DNA of 64,000 bases from assembly GCA_033064195.1 (NCBI GenBank), contig JARBJD010000364.1, forward strand, positions 1 through 64,000, written 5' to 3'. Below the pieces are notes generated by a model, which was given only the letters and a program-made list of their open reading frames with translations, was not told the DNA's origin and made no database searches. Positions 1 to 11,487 of the stretch are shown here, in pieces. Origin of the DNA: Blattamonas nauphoetae (lineage: Eukaryota; Preaxostyla; Oxymonadida). Position 1 is the stretch's first letter; each line of letters opens with the position of its first letter. The position numbers and the translations under genes were made by a program.

Positions 1-21
1 CTCTGAAAACGCAATAAGAAG

Positions 22-693
22 TCAAATGAAGACGCGCCACAAAACAGGGGTATCTGAAAAAGGAGGTTTCCTGGATGGTGGATGGCGAAAATATGAGTGA
101 CTGTCTGGGAAGACAGTATGTCTAAAGTGAATGAAAAGATGAACTATCAAAAAAGAGACACACCGGTGGAAGGAATGAACGGAATTTCCGTCATTCCCAT
201 TCAATTGAGTGAGATGTGAAGTGAAAAAATCAATAAGGTCATCCGAGGAGCGGATTGGTTCAGTGAGGTGATGTGAAACAAAATTTGAAAGGACTCCGAA
301 TTCGGAGTCGCAGCAGTTTTTCCCATGCTGCTCTGAAAAGAAACAGTACTGAATTTTCTTCCCTGAAAACAAGGGATTTTGAGAAGACAGAAAGTAACTG
401 AGAACATACTGGTTCCTAAAATGCGGACCAGTATCAGTAAATACAGTGATGTGTTTCTTGGAAGTGTATGAATCAAGAGAAAATAAATCGGCAAGACATT
501 CTTGAACAAAACGGTGATCATGAGAAAGAACAGGGGAAATAAAGTTGTGATATGTTTTTGATAACAGAATTCTGTGAGGTGAAACAAGTAATGCAGAGAT
601 GAGAAACTGAAGTTTTAGATAAAAATCGTGTCCGACTTGGTCATTGGAAAGAGGTAATGACCAATTTTCTTTAAAGTCCATGACGATGACCAA
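22..693 (-). CDS. DDE-transposase-like protein, C-terminal fragment
   Basis: The reading frame has no upstream ATG; the first ATG codon is at 681. Three spaced acidic motifs resemble the catalytic core of a transposase-like family common in invertebrates and protists: DFKEN near residue 6, FTDTGPHFR near residue 85, and EQHGK followed by CD near residues 121-129. Known members place the first motif well inside a longer protein, so the N-terminal half (usually zinc-binding) appears to be missing or in an undetected exon. The frame upstream is closed by a stop about 80 bp before the first motif. I infer a relic or fragment of a plain DNA transposon. It could also be a domesticated host gene. 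Family assignment rests on motif memory only. Confidence 0.5.
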   Translation of the reverse strand: MVIVMDFKENWSLPLSNDQVGHDFYLKLQFLISALLVSPHRILLSKTYHNFISPVLSHDHRFVQECLADLFSLDSYTSKKHITVFTDTGPHFRNQYVLSYFLSSQNPLFSGKKIQYCFFSEQHGKNCCDSEFGVLSNFVSHHLTEPIRSSDDLIDFFTSHLTQLNGNDGNSVHSFHRCVSFLIVHLFIHFRHTVFPDSHSYFRHPPSRKPPFSDTPVLWRVFI

Positions 694-949
694 TGTGTCA
701 TCGTCTATGGATGAAATGGATGAATTGTAATAATTTCTTTGTGTTTCGGCTATTTTTTTGTGTTTTTCATTGTTTTAGTTCATTTTGTTCTTTTCTGTGA
801 GTTTTTGTTTTGTGCTTTTAATGTTTCTTCTTTTTGTAAATATTTGCCTCGTTCACAAAGGAACAGAGGTCGGTTCTTTTGTTGCTTTTTCAGGAATTTT
901 GTTTGTTTGCAGAAAGTAGAGTAAGAGATTTTGGTTTTTCCTTCCCCAA

Positions 950-1923
950 CTAGTTGACGGTGAAGCTCCTTTTCGTTGTTTCAAGGAGCCTTGTTTCGAT
1001 GTGGTGTGTTTCGGTTGCTATGGTTTCGAGGGAGTTGTCCGGAGTTGATGGACTATCTGACCTGCTGAGGAGGAATAGCAGGTCATCGTCGTCCAGTGTG
1101 TCAACTGCTGGCTTTTCTAATAGTATAAAGAGAATTGGGTGAAAAGGAGTGTGAGCATACGTTTCTTAACCCTCTTCTGTGGTTTTCTTTCTGGTTTTCG
1201 CAGCTTGGTGACGTTTTATCTTCTATTGCTTTCATCAGTTCAGTGTCTTCGAGGATGTTTATTTTCTGTGAGAATGATTGAAAAAGGAAAAGGAACCTGT
1301 TTTGAGGCCGGTCGACGTCGAGTGGGATTCCGAGGTCTCCCACCGATTCTGTCGAATCGGGAGCGGGCATAGTTATATGCCCCTCCTCGACGTCGAAATT
1401 AATAGCCTGTGTCTCGCCAAGTGAGAGTACTTGGGAGACACACTGCATCAATTTCACCTTGTCGTCTTTGCACCTCATTTCACGATGTAAATGAGTTAAA
1501 GACGAAATAAGTGAAGTGAATTTATCTAAAGAGAGAAAGAATGAGAGAAAAGAAAGCCAAACTATTGTAATGAGCAAGGACAATCTCCTTGATTGGTATG
1601 AGTTCATGACGACTATCCAGAGCTTTGATGAGAGGTGCTGCTGGATAGTCGCGATATTGTTTGACGAGAAGGTCGTAAATCTCCTTCCCGTGCGTGCTAA
1701 TGGTTGATTTGGGTTTTGTAATATAAGCTTCCATGGTTGCGAGAAGATATGATGGGGATAAGAATTTTCGAGTTTTGCTTGAATATTTCTTGGGGTTGTC
1801 TGAAGATGTGAGAAATCTGTCTTCAATGGCCCACAAGTCTGGGTCATCATCTTCTCTGACTCTATTCAAGAGTGAGAACACCCTCAACCGATGTCCAATT
1901 TCCTCTTTACTCCTCCAACCCAT
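950..1923 (-). CDS. Hypothetical three-exon gene, 278 aa
   Basis: Exons 1923-1614, 1525-1161 and 1111-950 join in phase to give 278 residues. Intron 1 (1613-1526) starts GTCGTC and ends in a pyrimidine-rich TTTAG. Intron 2 (1160-1112) starts GTATGC. The ATG at 1923 follows a stop in the same frame. The N-terminal third is charged and rich in short helices, the middle has a Cys/Val/Leu-rich helix near the second exon, and the C-terminus is acidic then Thr/Glu-rich. No domain is recognised and there is no signal peptide or membrane segment. It sits between the transposase-like fragment and a minisatellite, so it might belong to a mobile element, but nothing in the protein shows this. Exon 1 to 2 uses an unusual donor and is the least certain junction. 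Confidence 0.45.
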
Positions 1924-2046
1924 CACCAACTATCCTCTTCCCACCCCCCACCCATCTCCCAACGACCTCTTCATGCTCCGACATCCTCACCAAATAACCT
2001 AATTTTATCCCGCTGCCACTCTATTCGAACAGGTTATGCCCCTTTC

Positions 2047-2494
2047 CCTTCCATCCATCTCAAATTCATCTCCTCCATCCCTCCACCCATCGCAAATTCA
2101 CCTACTTCCTCCCTCCACCCATCGCAAATTCACCTCCTTCCTCCCTCCACCCATCGCAAATTCACCTCCTTCCTCCCTCCACCCATCGCAAATTCACCTC
2201 CTTCCTCCCTCCACCCATCGCAAATTCACCTACTTCCTCCCTCCACCCATCGCAAATTCACCTACTTCCTCCCTCCACCCATCGCAAATTCACCTACTTC
2301 CTCCCTCCACCCATCGCAAATTCACCTACTTCCTCCCTCCACCCATCGCAAATTCACCTCCTTCCTCCCTCCACCCATCGCAAATTCACCTCCTTCCTCC
2401 CTCCACCCATCGCAAATTCACCTCCTTCCTCCCTCCACCCATCGCAAATTCACTCCTTCCTCCCTCCACCCATCGCAAATTCACCTCCTTCCTC
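2047..2494. repeat. Minisatellite, 32-bp unit, about 14 copies
   Basis: A near-perfect tandem array of a 32-bp pyrimidine-rich unit containing CCATCGCAAATTCACCTCC. Copies start every 32 bp from 2059 to 2443; one later unit has lost a base. Because 32 is not a multiple of 3, each frame cycles through the same three peptides, so the long frames across it are a by-product and not a gene. The first copy (about 2059) is degenerate and the array ends abruptly near 2490. Confidence 0.93.
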
Positions 2495-3789
2495 ACTTCC
2501 GCCAGTGGATCGACGGTCAAAACCACTCCTCTCAGCTCTGGAATATCATGCTCTTGATGATTAGATGGTACTTATGCATGTTTTCCCGCAATTCCAATAT
2601 CTTTTCGTCCATTGTCAACTATCACAAAGCGTGTTCCCTCCTCCTTGTCATCAACTCGACCAATTCACACCAATCCCAACTTTTGAGTGTTCACTCACTC
2701 CTCATTCATCTCCTCCGACTGTCCGTGTCGCACACACTTCCGACCGCCTCACCAAACTCAACAACAAGCCTTCATTCAAGCTCAGATGCAGCAATCACAA
2801 CTAGTGGGCAAGAAACAACACCTTCTGGTTCTGAACACTTTCAACAGCGCTATCACATGTACCACCAACAGAACCATCAACAATAGATGCAAATAAAACA
2901 AGCAAGCCCGATCCAACTCAAAATTGGTCAATTTGTCTCCACAGAGCAACAAAACAAGCCATTCAACAACAGTTTGCCCTGAAAGATATGGAGCAAAGTA
3001 CAGCTCCTGAAGGATATTCTGTCAGAAAAATACAGCAATAGCAACAACTTGAAATTTCGCAAATGCCATAGTCTCCAAAGGATCTCAAAACTCGTCTGCA
3101 GTCTTCATCTCTGAAATATCATTATCTCCCTGAAAAGTGGTGAAAATCAGTGCCTCACACAATAGTCTAGACTAATCGAACATAGTGAATCTCGAATTGT
3201 TGCCACTTAGTTTATGGATTAAGTGATTGATCAATGCGAGTTCTGCACGCTCCTCATCCTTCCTGAATCGTCCGTGGAGCCCAGTAACATCGACAGCACT
3301 CTCACAAAATTGACCATTACCATCAACAGTGCAGTGTACAAACCAACTACGTCCACTCTGCGCGAATCACAATCGTCAAGTTTACCTTGACGAAATCCTC
3401 CATCGACGCGTCTGCTCTTAAAGCTGACATCTCCTGTGGCACTCTACAGTCACTCATAAACCATCAGCGTGTGAGGTCAAGGACAGAACTTCACATTTAG
3501 CCTCCGACATCAAGTCGTTCACACGACGCATTCCGGGTTCGATCCAAACGTCGACGACCGCATCGTGCTGGATTACAATCTCGAAAACACCAAGAACTGC
3601 ACGCGCACGTACTTCTCGTGGTATTCCTTCAAAAGAATGGTCCAGTAAACCCTTCACATTTATCCTACGACATCAAGTCGTTCACACGACGCATTCCGGT
3701 TCGATCCAAACGTCGACCACCTCACAAGCATGTCTTGGTCGACTACGCCGACAGAGTCGCTCTCTGCGCTCCAGTCGATCGTCCTCAGT
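2495..3789. other. Gene-poor tract, degenerate sequence
   Basis: No convincing gene is seen. Short frames rich in Gln, Thr and Asn occur between 2560 and 3060 but are crossed by stops in every frame, and 3240-3790 contains a Thr/Asp-rich pseudo-coding texture without a sustained frame. The only clear structure is a direct repeat listed separately. This may be decayed mobile-element or accessory coding sequence; nothing diagnostic remains. Confidence 0.5.
3490..3717 (+). repeat. 65-bp direct repeat pair
   Basis: The segments 3490-3555 and 3653-3717 are nearly the same, sharing CATCAAGTCGTTCACACGAC and the following GCATTCCGG-GTTCGATCC block, with a few substitutions and one single-base difference. 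The two copies are about 163 bp apart. This looks like a local duplication inside formerly coding DNA. No function is inferred. Confidence 0.8.
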
Positions 3790-4059
3790 TAAATGTTCAA
3801 CTGCGGACAGCCACAGCTCCATCAAACCAGTGATACAGACTTCGCCAGTCAACTCACCCAGCTTACTCTGACGAAGGGTTCCCTTATCACCAACGCTTCC
3901 ATCATCGACACCCACTCTGCCAGCATGCCTATATCCCACGCACGCACCATCTCGCGCAACGACACTCTCCCCGACGACGAATCTGATATGTTTGTGCACG
4001 GTGGAGTGAACTCGACTCACTCCAGTCCAACTGCAGCAACATTAGTTATGTCAGTCCAT

Positions 4060-6095
4060 TCTCCACTCGCTTCCCTCGCTGCACGCCACTCTGCACTCGC
4101 TTCCCTTGCTGCACGCCACTCTGCACTCGCTTCCCTCGCTCCACGCCTCTGCACTTTTCCCTCGCTCCACGCCTCTCTGCACTCGCTTCCCTCGCTGCAC
4201 GCCACTCTGCACTCGCTTCCCCTTGCTGCACGCCACTCTGCACCCCGCTTCCCTCGCTCCACGCCTCTCTGCACTCGCTTCCCTCGCTCCACGCCTCTCT
4301 GCACTCGCTTCCCCTTGCTGCACGCCTCTGCACTCGCTTCCCTTGCTGCACGCCACTCTGCACCCCGCTTCCCTCGCTCCATGCCTCTCTGCACTCGCTT
4401 CCCTCGCTCCACGCCCTCTGCACTCGCTTCCCTTGCTGCACGCCACTCTGCACTCCGCTTCCCTCGCTCCACGCCTCTGCACTCGCTTCCCTCGCTCCAC
4501 GCCTCTGCACTCGCTTCCCTTGCTGCACGCCTCTCTGCACTCGCTTCCCTTGCTGCACGCCACTCTGCACTCGCTTCCCTCGCTCCATGCCTCTCTGCAC
4601 TCCGCTTCCCTCGCTCCACGCCTCTCTGCACCCCGCTTCCTCGCTCCACGCCCTCTGCACCCCGCTTCCCTCGCTGCACGCCACTCTGCACCGCTTCCCC
4701 TGCTCCACGCCTCTGCAGACCCCGCTTCCCTCGCTCCACGCCTCTCTGCACCCCGCTTCCCTTGCTGCATCGCCACTCTGCACCCCGCTTCCCCTCGCTC
4801 CATGTTCCTCTGCACCTCGCTTCCCCGTCTTACGCCTCTGCACCGCCTCGCTCCATCGCCCCTCGTCTACGCCTTCACTCGCTTCCCCTCGTTCCCCTGC
4901 ACCCGCTTCCCTCGCTCCACGCCTCTCTGCACTCGCTTCCCCTTTGTCGCACGCCACTTCCAGACCCCGCTTCCCCTTGCCGCCACTTTAACTCGCTTCC
5001 CTCGCTCCACGCCTCTGCACTCCGCTTCCCCTGCTCCACGCCTCTCTGCACCCCGCTTCCCTCGCTCCACGCCTCTGTGACCGCTTCCCCTTTGCTGCAT
5101 CGCCCTCTGCACTTCGCCTTTGTTGCACGCCACTCCAGACCCCGCTTCCCTTGCTGCATCGCCACTTCTGCACCCTCGCTTCCTCGCCCACGCCCCTCTC
5201 TGCACTCGTTTCGCTCCACGCCTCTGCACTCGCTTCCCTCGCTCCACGCCTCTGCACTCGCTTCCCTCGCTCCACGCCTCTGCACTCGCTTCCCTTTGCT
5301 GCACGCCACTCTGCACTCCGCTTCCCTGCTCCACGCCTCTCTGCACTCGCTTCCCTCGCTCCACGCCTCTCTGCACTCGCTTCCCTCGCCCGCCTCTGCA
5401 CTCGCTTCCCTTGCTGCACGCCACTCTGCACTTCGCTTCCCTTTGCTGCACGCCACTCTGCACCCCGCTTCCCTCGCTCCACGCCTCTGCACTCGCTTCC
5501 CTCGCTCCACACCTCTCTGCACTCGCTTCCTCGCTCCACGCCTCTCTGCACTCGCTTCCCTCGCTCCACGCCTCTGCACTCCGCTTCCCTCGCTCCACGC
5601 CTCTCTGCACTCGCTTCCCTTGCCCGCACGCCACTCTGCACTCGCTTCCCTTGCTGCACGCCACTCTGCACTCGCTTCCCTCGCTCCTCTCTGCACTCCG
5701 CTTCCCTCGCTCCACGCCTCTCTCTGCACTCGCTTTCCTCGCTCCATGCCTCTCTGCACTCGCTTCCCTCGCTCCACGCCTCTCTGCACTCCGCTTCCCT
5801 CGCTCCACGCCTCTGCACTCGCTTTCCTCGCTCCACGCCTCTCTGCACTCGCTTCCCTCGCTCCACGCCTCTCTGCACTCGCTTCCCTCGCTCCACGCCT
5901 CTCTGCACTCGCTTCCCTCGCTCCATGCCTCTCTGCACTCGCTTCCCTTGCTGCACGCCACTTTGCACTCGCTTTCCTCGCTCCATGCCTCTCTGCACTC
6001 GCGTCCCTCGCTTCACGCCACTCTGCACTCGCTTCCCTCGCTGCACGCCTCTCTGCACTCGCTTTCCTCGCTCCACGCCTCTCTGCACCTGCCTT
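4060..6095. repeat. 2-kb minisatellite, about 30-bp unit
   Basis: About 65-70 head-to-tail copies of a C/T-rich unit, typified by CTCGCTTCCCTCGCTCCACG followed by CCTCTCTGCA. Variants alternate between CTCGCTCCACG and TTGCTGCACG, and units of 28-31 bp are mixed in. Variants form runs, as expected for unequal exchange. Since most units are 30 bp, several frames on both strands stay open for hundreds of codons (Leu/Ala/Ser/Pro-rich on +, Arg/Gly/Glu-rich on -). I take those as artefacts: there is no unique coding flank on either side. Confidence 0.92.
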
Positions 6096-7131
6096 ACCTA
6101 CCGCAACCCAAACGTATCCTGACATCTCATTCTCAGCTCGGAGATCCTATTAGCTTCTGATGTCCGTCTCTTCGAGACTTGATCTTTTCTTTTCATTTCT
6201 GCCTTGAAACTTCTTCATTTCGTCTTATTTCTCGTTTCACTTTCTCCAAATCATTTCTTCATTCCCATCCTCGAGATCTCAAATCCTTACTCTCTCTCCA
6301 CATTCTCACATCCACTCGTGAATCTCACAACAATCTCTAAATTGAATCTTGGTTTTACCCATTTCGCACGCTTCGCCACAATTCGAATGACAGACTTTCC
6401 CGGCTTGGACGCGCTTTTTATACCTGTTACACCCCCTTTGCACTTCTGCACCTTAACAAGTCTTTTTCCAGCTGATGGAGGCCCCGGAGCAAGATCCGAC
6501 CGAGAAAATGTCAATCACTGTGATCGCACGCCAGATACCCACTATGGCCGTGCATCATCCTTTCAAATTGCTCACCCCAATGTCCCAAACCCGCCCGTGA
6601 TCTCGAACTCGTCATTTTGTAAATTCATACCCTCTGACCACCTCCACACCACCCAACAGTTGGATTACTCACACGTGCCACTCTACACACTTCACCCTTT
6701 CAATGTCCCTGCATATTCATTTTAATACCCCCTCCACCGACCAGACCCTATTCACTGTCCAGATCGGGTCGTGAACGCACAGGTCGAACACCTAACATCT
6801 CCCAACCATCTCCTCCATCGCCCAATCTCCTATCCACACTGACGAAACAAACAACCTACCCCTCTCTGCAGCCTACACCCTCGCAACATCGACAGGACCG
6901 CAACAAAACTGCACTACCTGAAATCATCGTCCGCACCGAATCGGTCTTTCCGCTCCCATTCAACAACAAAGCTAATCCACTCTCCCAGTTGACAATCTCA
7001 AACGAGATCCTTGGTGGAATGGGGAACCAGATCTCACTATTTACCAAGTATCCACCGTCAACCACCGACCAACCTCCCAAGCTGCCTAAGCACCCTGCAC
7101 ATATTCACAACCCACTCAACTGCTATCAAAC
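6096..7131. other. No supportable gene; weak 173-codon frame
   Basis: A plus-strand frame at 6204-6725 starts with a hydrophobic stretch but then turns into low-complexity Pro/Ser/Asn/His text without any recognisable domain, and it lies just after the minisatellite. The remainder to 7131 is Pro/Thr-rich and broken by stops in all frames. I see nothing else here. Confidence 0.4.
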
Positions 7132-7695
7132 ATGGAGAAAGAGGAGGAGGCCCTTCCACCACCACCAAAAGTCGGAAGGAAGACTCAGAAGGATGAATGC
7201 ACGAAAATCGGGCAATGCAGAGTATTGGGATGGTTCACTGGATAGAACAAGAACACAAAACAGTCAAGGAAATCGGAATGAACCAAACCAACTGGAAAGA
7301 AGAAGGATAAAGAGGACAAGGAAGAGGAAGTTGAGAAGAGAAAAACTGTAGAAGTACAGGACAGATCCGAAACACTAGAACCACCAGAAGCACATCAACC
7401 ACATCTTGAAGCAGGAACTATCTCAGAACCACTATCGGACATTCAAGAGGAATCACAAAATGAAAAGATCCCGAGAGATTGGGATTCATATGGAGACACA
7501 ATCGCAGAAACAAACAAAGCACAAGAAGAGAAAGAGAAAACACTAGTGAAGGAAGCGAAAACAGAATTGAAGGAGGAAAATGATCAATTGACGAGAAATG
7601 AAGACACTAAAGAAACGACCATCGACTCAGACACCCAGCCATATCATCCCTCAATAACCTGTCCAATCTGCTTCCAGCGATCCTACCTGTCCTGA
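7132..7695 (+). pseudogene. Relic of a Glu/Lys-rich zinc-finger protein
   Basis: An ATG at 7132 opens a frame rich in Glu, Lys and Pro that is broken by at least two stop codons before about 7285, then stays open to 7695 through a Glu/Lys-rich stretch. It ends just after the motif ITCPICFQRS. The intact zinc-finger gene at 11424 has the same layout, a charged helix leading into ITCQFCFASVQRS, and 14.6 kb has TCPFCFQR. I therefore read this as a decayed paralogue that stops within its first finger. It could instead be a multi-exon gene whose stops lie in introns, but no good splice sites were seen. Confidence 0.5.
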
Positions 7696-10600
7696 ACTCA
7701 CATCAGAACAAACAGATACCTTCATCTAAACCAAAGAAGAACATGAAGATCCCAACTCACGCTAAATAGAGAACGGAGGCAGAACAAGACATTATCATTG
7801 ATTGTGTGGAGTGGTCGTTGGCTCGTTTTGACTGTCATTCAGTCACGACAGTTCAGACCGTAAACCGCCACTCTCTCGCTCGCCTTATCTCTTTCACACG
7901 CCACTCTCTTCTTGAGCTGCCCGAGGTGAAGGGAATGGGGATGGCTGATGAATTGGAATGGCTGTGTCGGGTAGAGTTCATTTTTGACTTGTGCGAAGCT
8001 GTATCCAAAGCAAAGGACGAAAGTGGGACTCTTGAGGCAGATCTCGTCGATATCAAACCACAACACACGCAGACGAGATTAGACGCTGAGCAGCTACGGC
8101 AGGACGAGTGGGAGATCGTCGTCAAGTCAATTCTCCACACCCACACATTTCCAACTTCAGAAGCTCCAAACTGGAAGTGTGCATCTTTCTCGTGAATCCA
8201 TTTCACTGTATTGGTTCCATGAACATTTTTTCTAAAACTGTGCACATAACTCATGACTAAGTTGTCTTTCGGGCCAATAAAACGCATCGATTTGAGATGA
8301 CGAAATAGAGAGCATAATCATAAAAAAGACTATTGAGAACTCATTCATTCTTGACAACGATGTATTCGACAACTTTTGAAATCGAAAAAACGGCCCCGTA
8401 AGAAAATGTCATAAAAAGATACGATTATGGTTGGATCAGACCACATCCCGAGACTGAACAAATTTGCAGATCAGAACGTCCGGAATCTTCATTTAGAAAT
8501 GTAAACAATGTGAATTTGTGAAGGATTAAAGGATATTCGAAAATCGAAATGTCACTCGAACTTTTTCCGTTACGATCTCTGATGTCAAAAATATCAACCC
8601 AGATGATTGTTTCGTGTCGAACACGACCGATGCAAAGGCGAACGCACACAACTGCTACGGCTTCTGCGATGGGCACCAACGAATGATGCCAACCCTCTCA
8701 TGCTTGAAGTCGAAGTTCTTCAGCACCTTTTCGGGGTACATTTCCATATTATCCAATCAGCAGCGCCTTCATCATCATTGTTGATTTTTGAATGTTGGAG
8801 ACAGCGCATCGAGAAACATAAATCACTCCACTGCATTCTCGCCGTCAATTCCGTGCCGTCATCCTCTTTCATCGTCATAGACGTCAGAACCAGTCATGAA
8901 CATGTCAAGCCTCTTCGTAGTCGTCCTCCACTTTCTACCTTTCCTCTCATCAGTTTCATATCAGCCTCTCTCGAGTTGGCAATGTTTCCGTCGCTTTAAT
9001 CTGGATAAGAGGTTTCAACTTTACCCAGCTGTGACCCCGTTGAGCGTCATCGACCGCTCACCTCAGGAAAACCGTTCTTTGAATCGTCGGTACGGCTCTA
9101 TGCTCACCATCCACCTGAAATGATCGTCGTAAAACTGTCACTGGGGAATCAGGGAGGTTATTTCTCCCGAATGCGCATCAGAACGATGCAGCTTGAAAGT
9201 GACAAAGACAACGCAGTTTAATTGGGAAGTCTGCCAATCTGAACTTAGACTATGGGGCACAAACGCCTTTGTACAACACTGAACATCTTCATCAATCGAT
9301 CACACGAATAGACTCGACGGTCAAGAACACAATCACTCTTGTCTCCTCACCAGGGTGGCGGGGGATGGATGAAGATTCGTCTTCTCAGAGTGCTTCTCTT
9401 CGCATTCTTCGATCATCGCGACAATTTTGTTCCAACCAAACATCGCCAAACACCGTGTCAAAACGATCGCGATGGGAACTGCGAGCGGACAGACTGGTAC
9501 TTTCATTACCATCTTAACTTCGAAGTTAAGCGAGACATGCCTTTTTTATCCTTTGGGCGGGATGTCCTTTTCACCCAAATCACTACCCAGACGTGTCAAT
9601 TGGGAATACCACACCGACTTCTGTTATCTGTGCCAACCCTACTTCAAGACGCGAGTTCAACAGTGTGCACGACAGTGATCATCCCCAGACTGTTCGTGTG
9701 ACGCAGTTCACGATCCTTTGAGTGTCACCTGGAATTCACTCAGTCCATCTGAGCAATCTGAGCCTCGACCGTCAAGAGCGCTCACAACGCATTACAAGAG
9801 AACAGCAGATATGTACGTGGATGAGGACGACGAGGGCCGCATCTATGGCTCGCAATTTTTTTTTTTTTTTTTTTGTCTGAATATGATAAACTGTCCGGGA
9901 AGGCTGCAACGAAACTCTTTTCGATAGACTCGCCATCAAGCTGATCGTGGATTTCAAAAGCACCATTCTTCAAAGCAGATTATTCTCTATCCAACTCCAT
10001 ACTGAGAAATTCAATCAGCATTAGCGGCTCTGGATTTTACGCTCAACTCTGCCAGAGAACTACATTCGATGGTGGAATGCATGACAGGCTGTGTTTGTCG
10101 AGAGGAGTTCACAATCACAAGTGTTGCTGCCTTCGCGTTCAGAGCAGACACAATCGACCATGCGAAATCAATCGTTCACGTGGAGGATCAGAGGCACTGG
10201 AAGTTTGGGGGTCGTGAACGGCACAGTTTTCCTCTGTCAGAATCTCTTCCAAATCATCTCCAACACGAGTGATCGATGCAATTATGTATGTTGTGTTGTG
10301 TTGAAGACACTCTGCGCGCCCAAGAGGCAGTTCGGGAGACGAAGCTGTTGTTGAACTGTTGAACAGCATGTCGAACGAGAAGGGCGGAGTGAGTGTGACA
10401 GTGTAGAATCCACCCAACTCGAGATTGGTCCCTGTCAAGTCAAGTTTCATTGTTGTGCTGATTGAGTTGGGATGGACTTGTGCTGTCTCCACGATTGGGG
10501 CGTCGGGAACTGTCAAAGTGACATCGGAGTTCACAAACACTTTGTCGAATCTGCGCATCACCTTCACAACAGTGACATTGTCTCCTAAACCAGGATGGAT

Positions 10601-11162
10601 CGTGTCAGATGTCATTCTCTCTCAGTCATTTTACTCGATGGTTCAGCTACAAAAGGGTGGAGCACGTTCAGTCGTCAAGCATTGGTCGGTCTTTCATGGA
10701 TGAATCACCGCCTGTCAGGGGGATACTGTGGGATCGTCAGTACCACAGGAGGATTTCCTCTGTTTCGCCTGTTCATCCGGTCCAACGCGTCAAGTGAACA
10801 TCTACAGCGCTCTCACAAGCATGATGGAGGGTGAGCTAAGAATGAAGTTATCTTCACAGTGGCTCCTTCGCTTGGACTCTTGCAACGATTCTGTCAATAG
10901 CTACGTCATCAACAAGCGAATTGCACACAACGATTAGAGCAGACATCTTTCTAATGTGGGAGAGGGAAAGTTCGGAATATGACCAGTTCCGTTCTCCGAT
11001 ATTCCCGAACGAACTCCCACCAGAACTGGAGGAATGGAGGAACACACAAAGGAACTGATCACAACAAATCTTGGCTGCAGCCACTAAAGTGGTGTCACGG
11101 TCCTCTCTGAACAGATATGTTCTTTCTTATCTCTTCATTCTCTGCTAGGTTCTTTTCAACTC
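7696..11162. other. 3.5-kb gene-poor tract with decayed coding fragments
   Basis: Apart from the relic at 10139-10615 (listed separately) no gene can be supported. Short frames at 7806-8195, 8607-8999 and 9427-9678 have protein-like stretches. The last contains CYLC followed by a distant Cys and His, like a single zinc-binding site. None has a sustained frame or a recognisable domain. A run of T residues lies at about 9857-9874. The tract looks like an old accessory region undergoing decay. Confidence 0.45.
10139..10615 (-). pseudogene. Fragment of a repeated beta-sandwich surface protein
   Basis: A 158-codon frame contains one copy of the domain repeated in the secreted protein at 45628-50319. 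Shared features are the start VTLTVPDAP, the line 'LDLTGTNL-x-x-G-x-Y-x-V-T-L', a following Phe-rich strand, a short Ser/Thr loop and the closing Cys/Thr line before 'Y-I-I-A-S-I'. The frame has no signal peptide, and the sequence upstream (10620-10760) is broken by stops. It is most likely a relic of a second beta-helix or beta-sandwich surface gene on the minus strand. Confidence 0.6.
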
Positions 11163-11487
11163 TCAATGGAGTGGGAGCTGAAGGTTTGTGAGGAGCGACT
11201 GGTAAGGGAGCTCCTCTTACACAAACCGAAGCTCCCACGAGTTTCCCAACCTGCATCAAGATTTACCCGGCCGAAGGGCCTTTGCTCCCTCTCCCACCGC
11301 TTCGGCGGTAGTTTCTCGGATCATTGGTTCGCCCTGATTCGAGAAAAAGAAGTGTAAAAACTCATAATGAATCTAATTTGGAGAATAATTTAAATTGAAT
11401 CCCTTTTTTGCCCATCAGGACCTATGGGCCACTTCACTGACCTTTATCTCAATGGAGTGGGAGCTTCGGTTTGTGTAAGAAGAGAGC
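11163..11487. repeat. Direct and inverted repeats before the zinc-finger gene
   Basis: The phrase CTCAATGGAGTGGGAGCT occurs at 11163 and again at about 11449. The sequence GTGGGAGCTTCGGTTTGTGT after the second copy is also present in inverted orientation at about 11218-11237. The inverted pair could pair over a loop of about 220 bp. The right copy encodes residues 10-18 of the zinc-finger protein, so the 5' end of that gene was probably built by duplication or insertion. Confidence 0.7.

Noticed and set aside
2047-2494. CRISPR-like array because of regular repeats
   Set aside because: The 32-bp units follow one another directly with no unique spacers, and the genome is eukaryotic.
4060-6095. 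Long open frames on both strands (up to about 780 codons)
   Set aside because: They are produced by the 30-bp repeat period; composition is pure repeat and there is no unique coding sequence on either side.
8607-8999. OTU-type cysteine protease fragment
   Set aside because: A weak resemblance around LEVEVLQHLFGVHFHII only; no catalytic Cys/His arrangement and no sustained frame.
2560-10000. A decayed Maverick/Polinton-type element in the left gene-poor tract
   Set aside because: The tract has the texture of old accessory DNA, but no polymerase, integrase, protease, ATPase or capsid signature and no long terminal repeats could be recognised.
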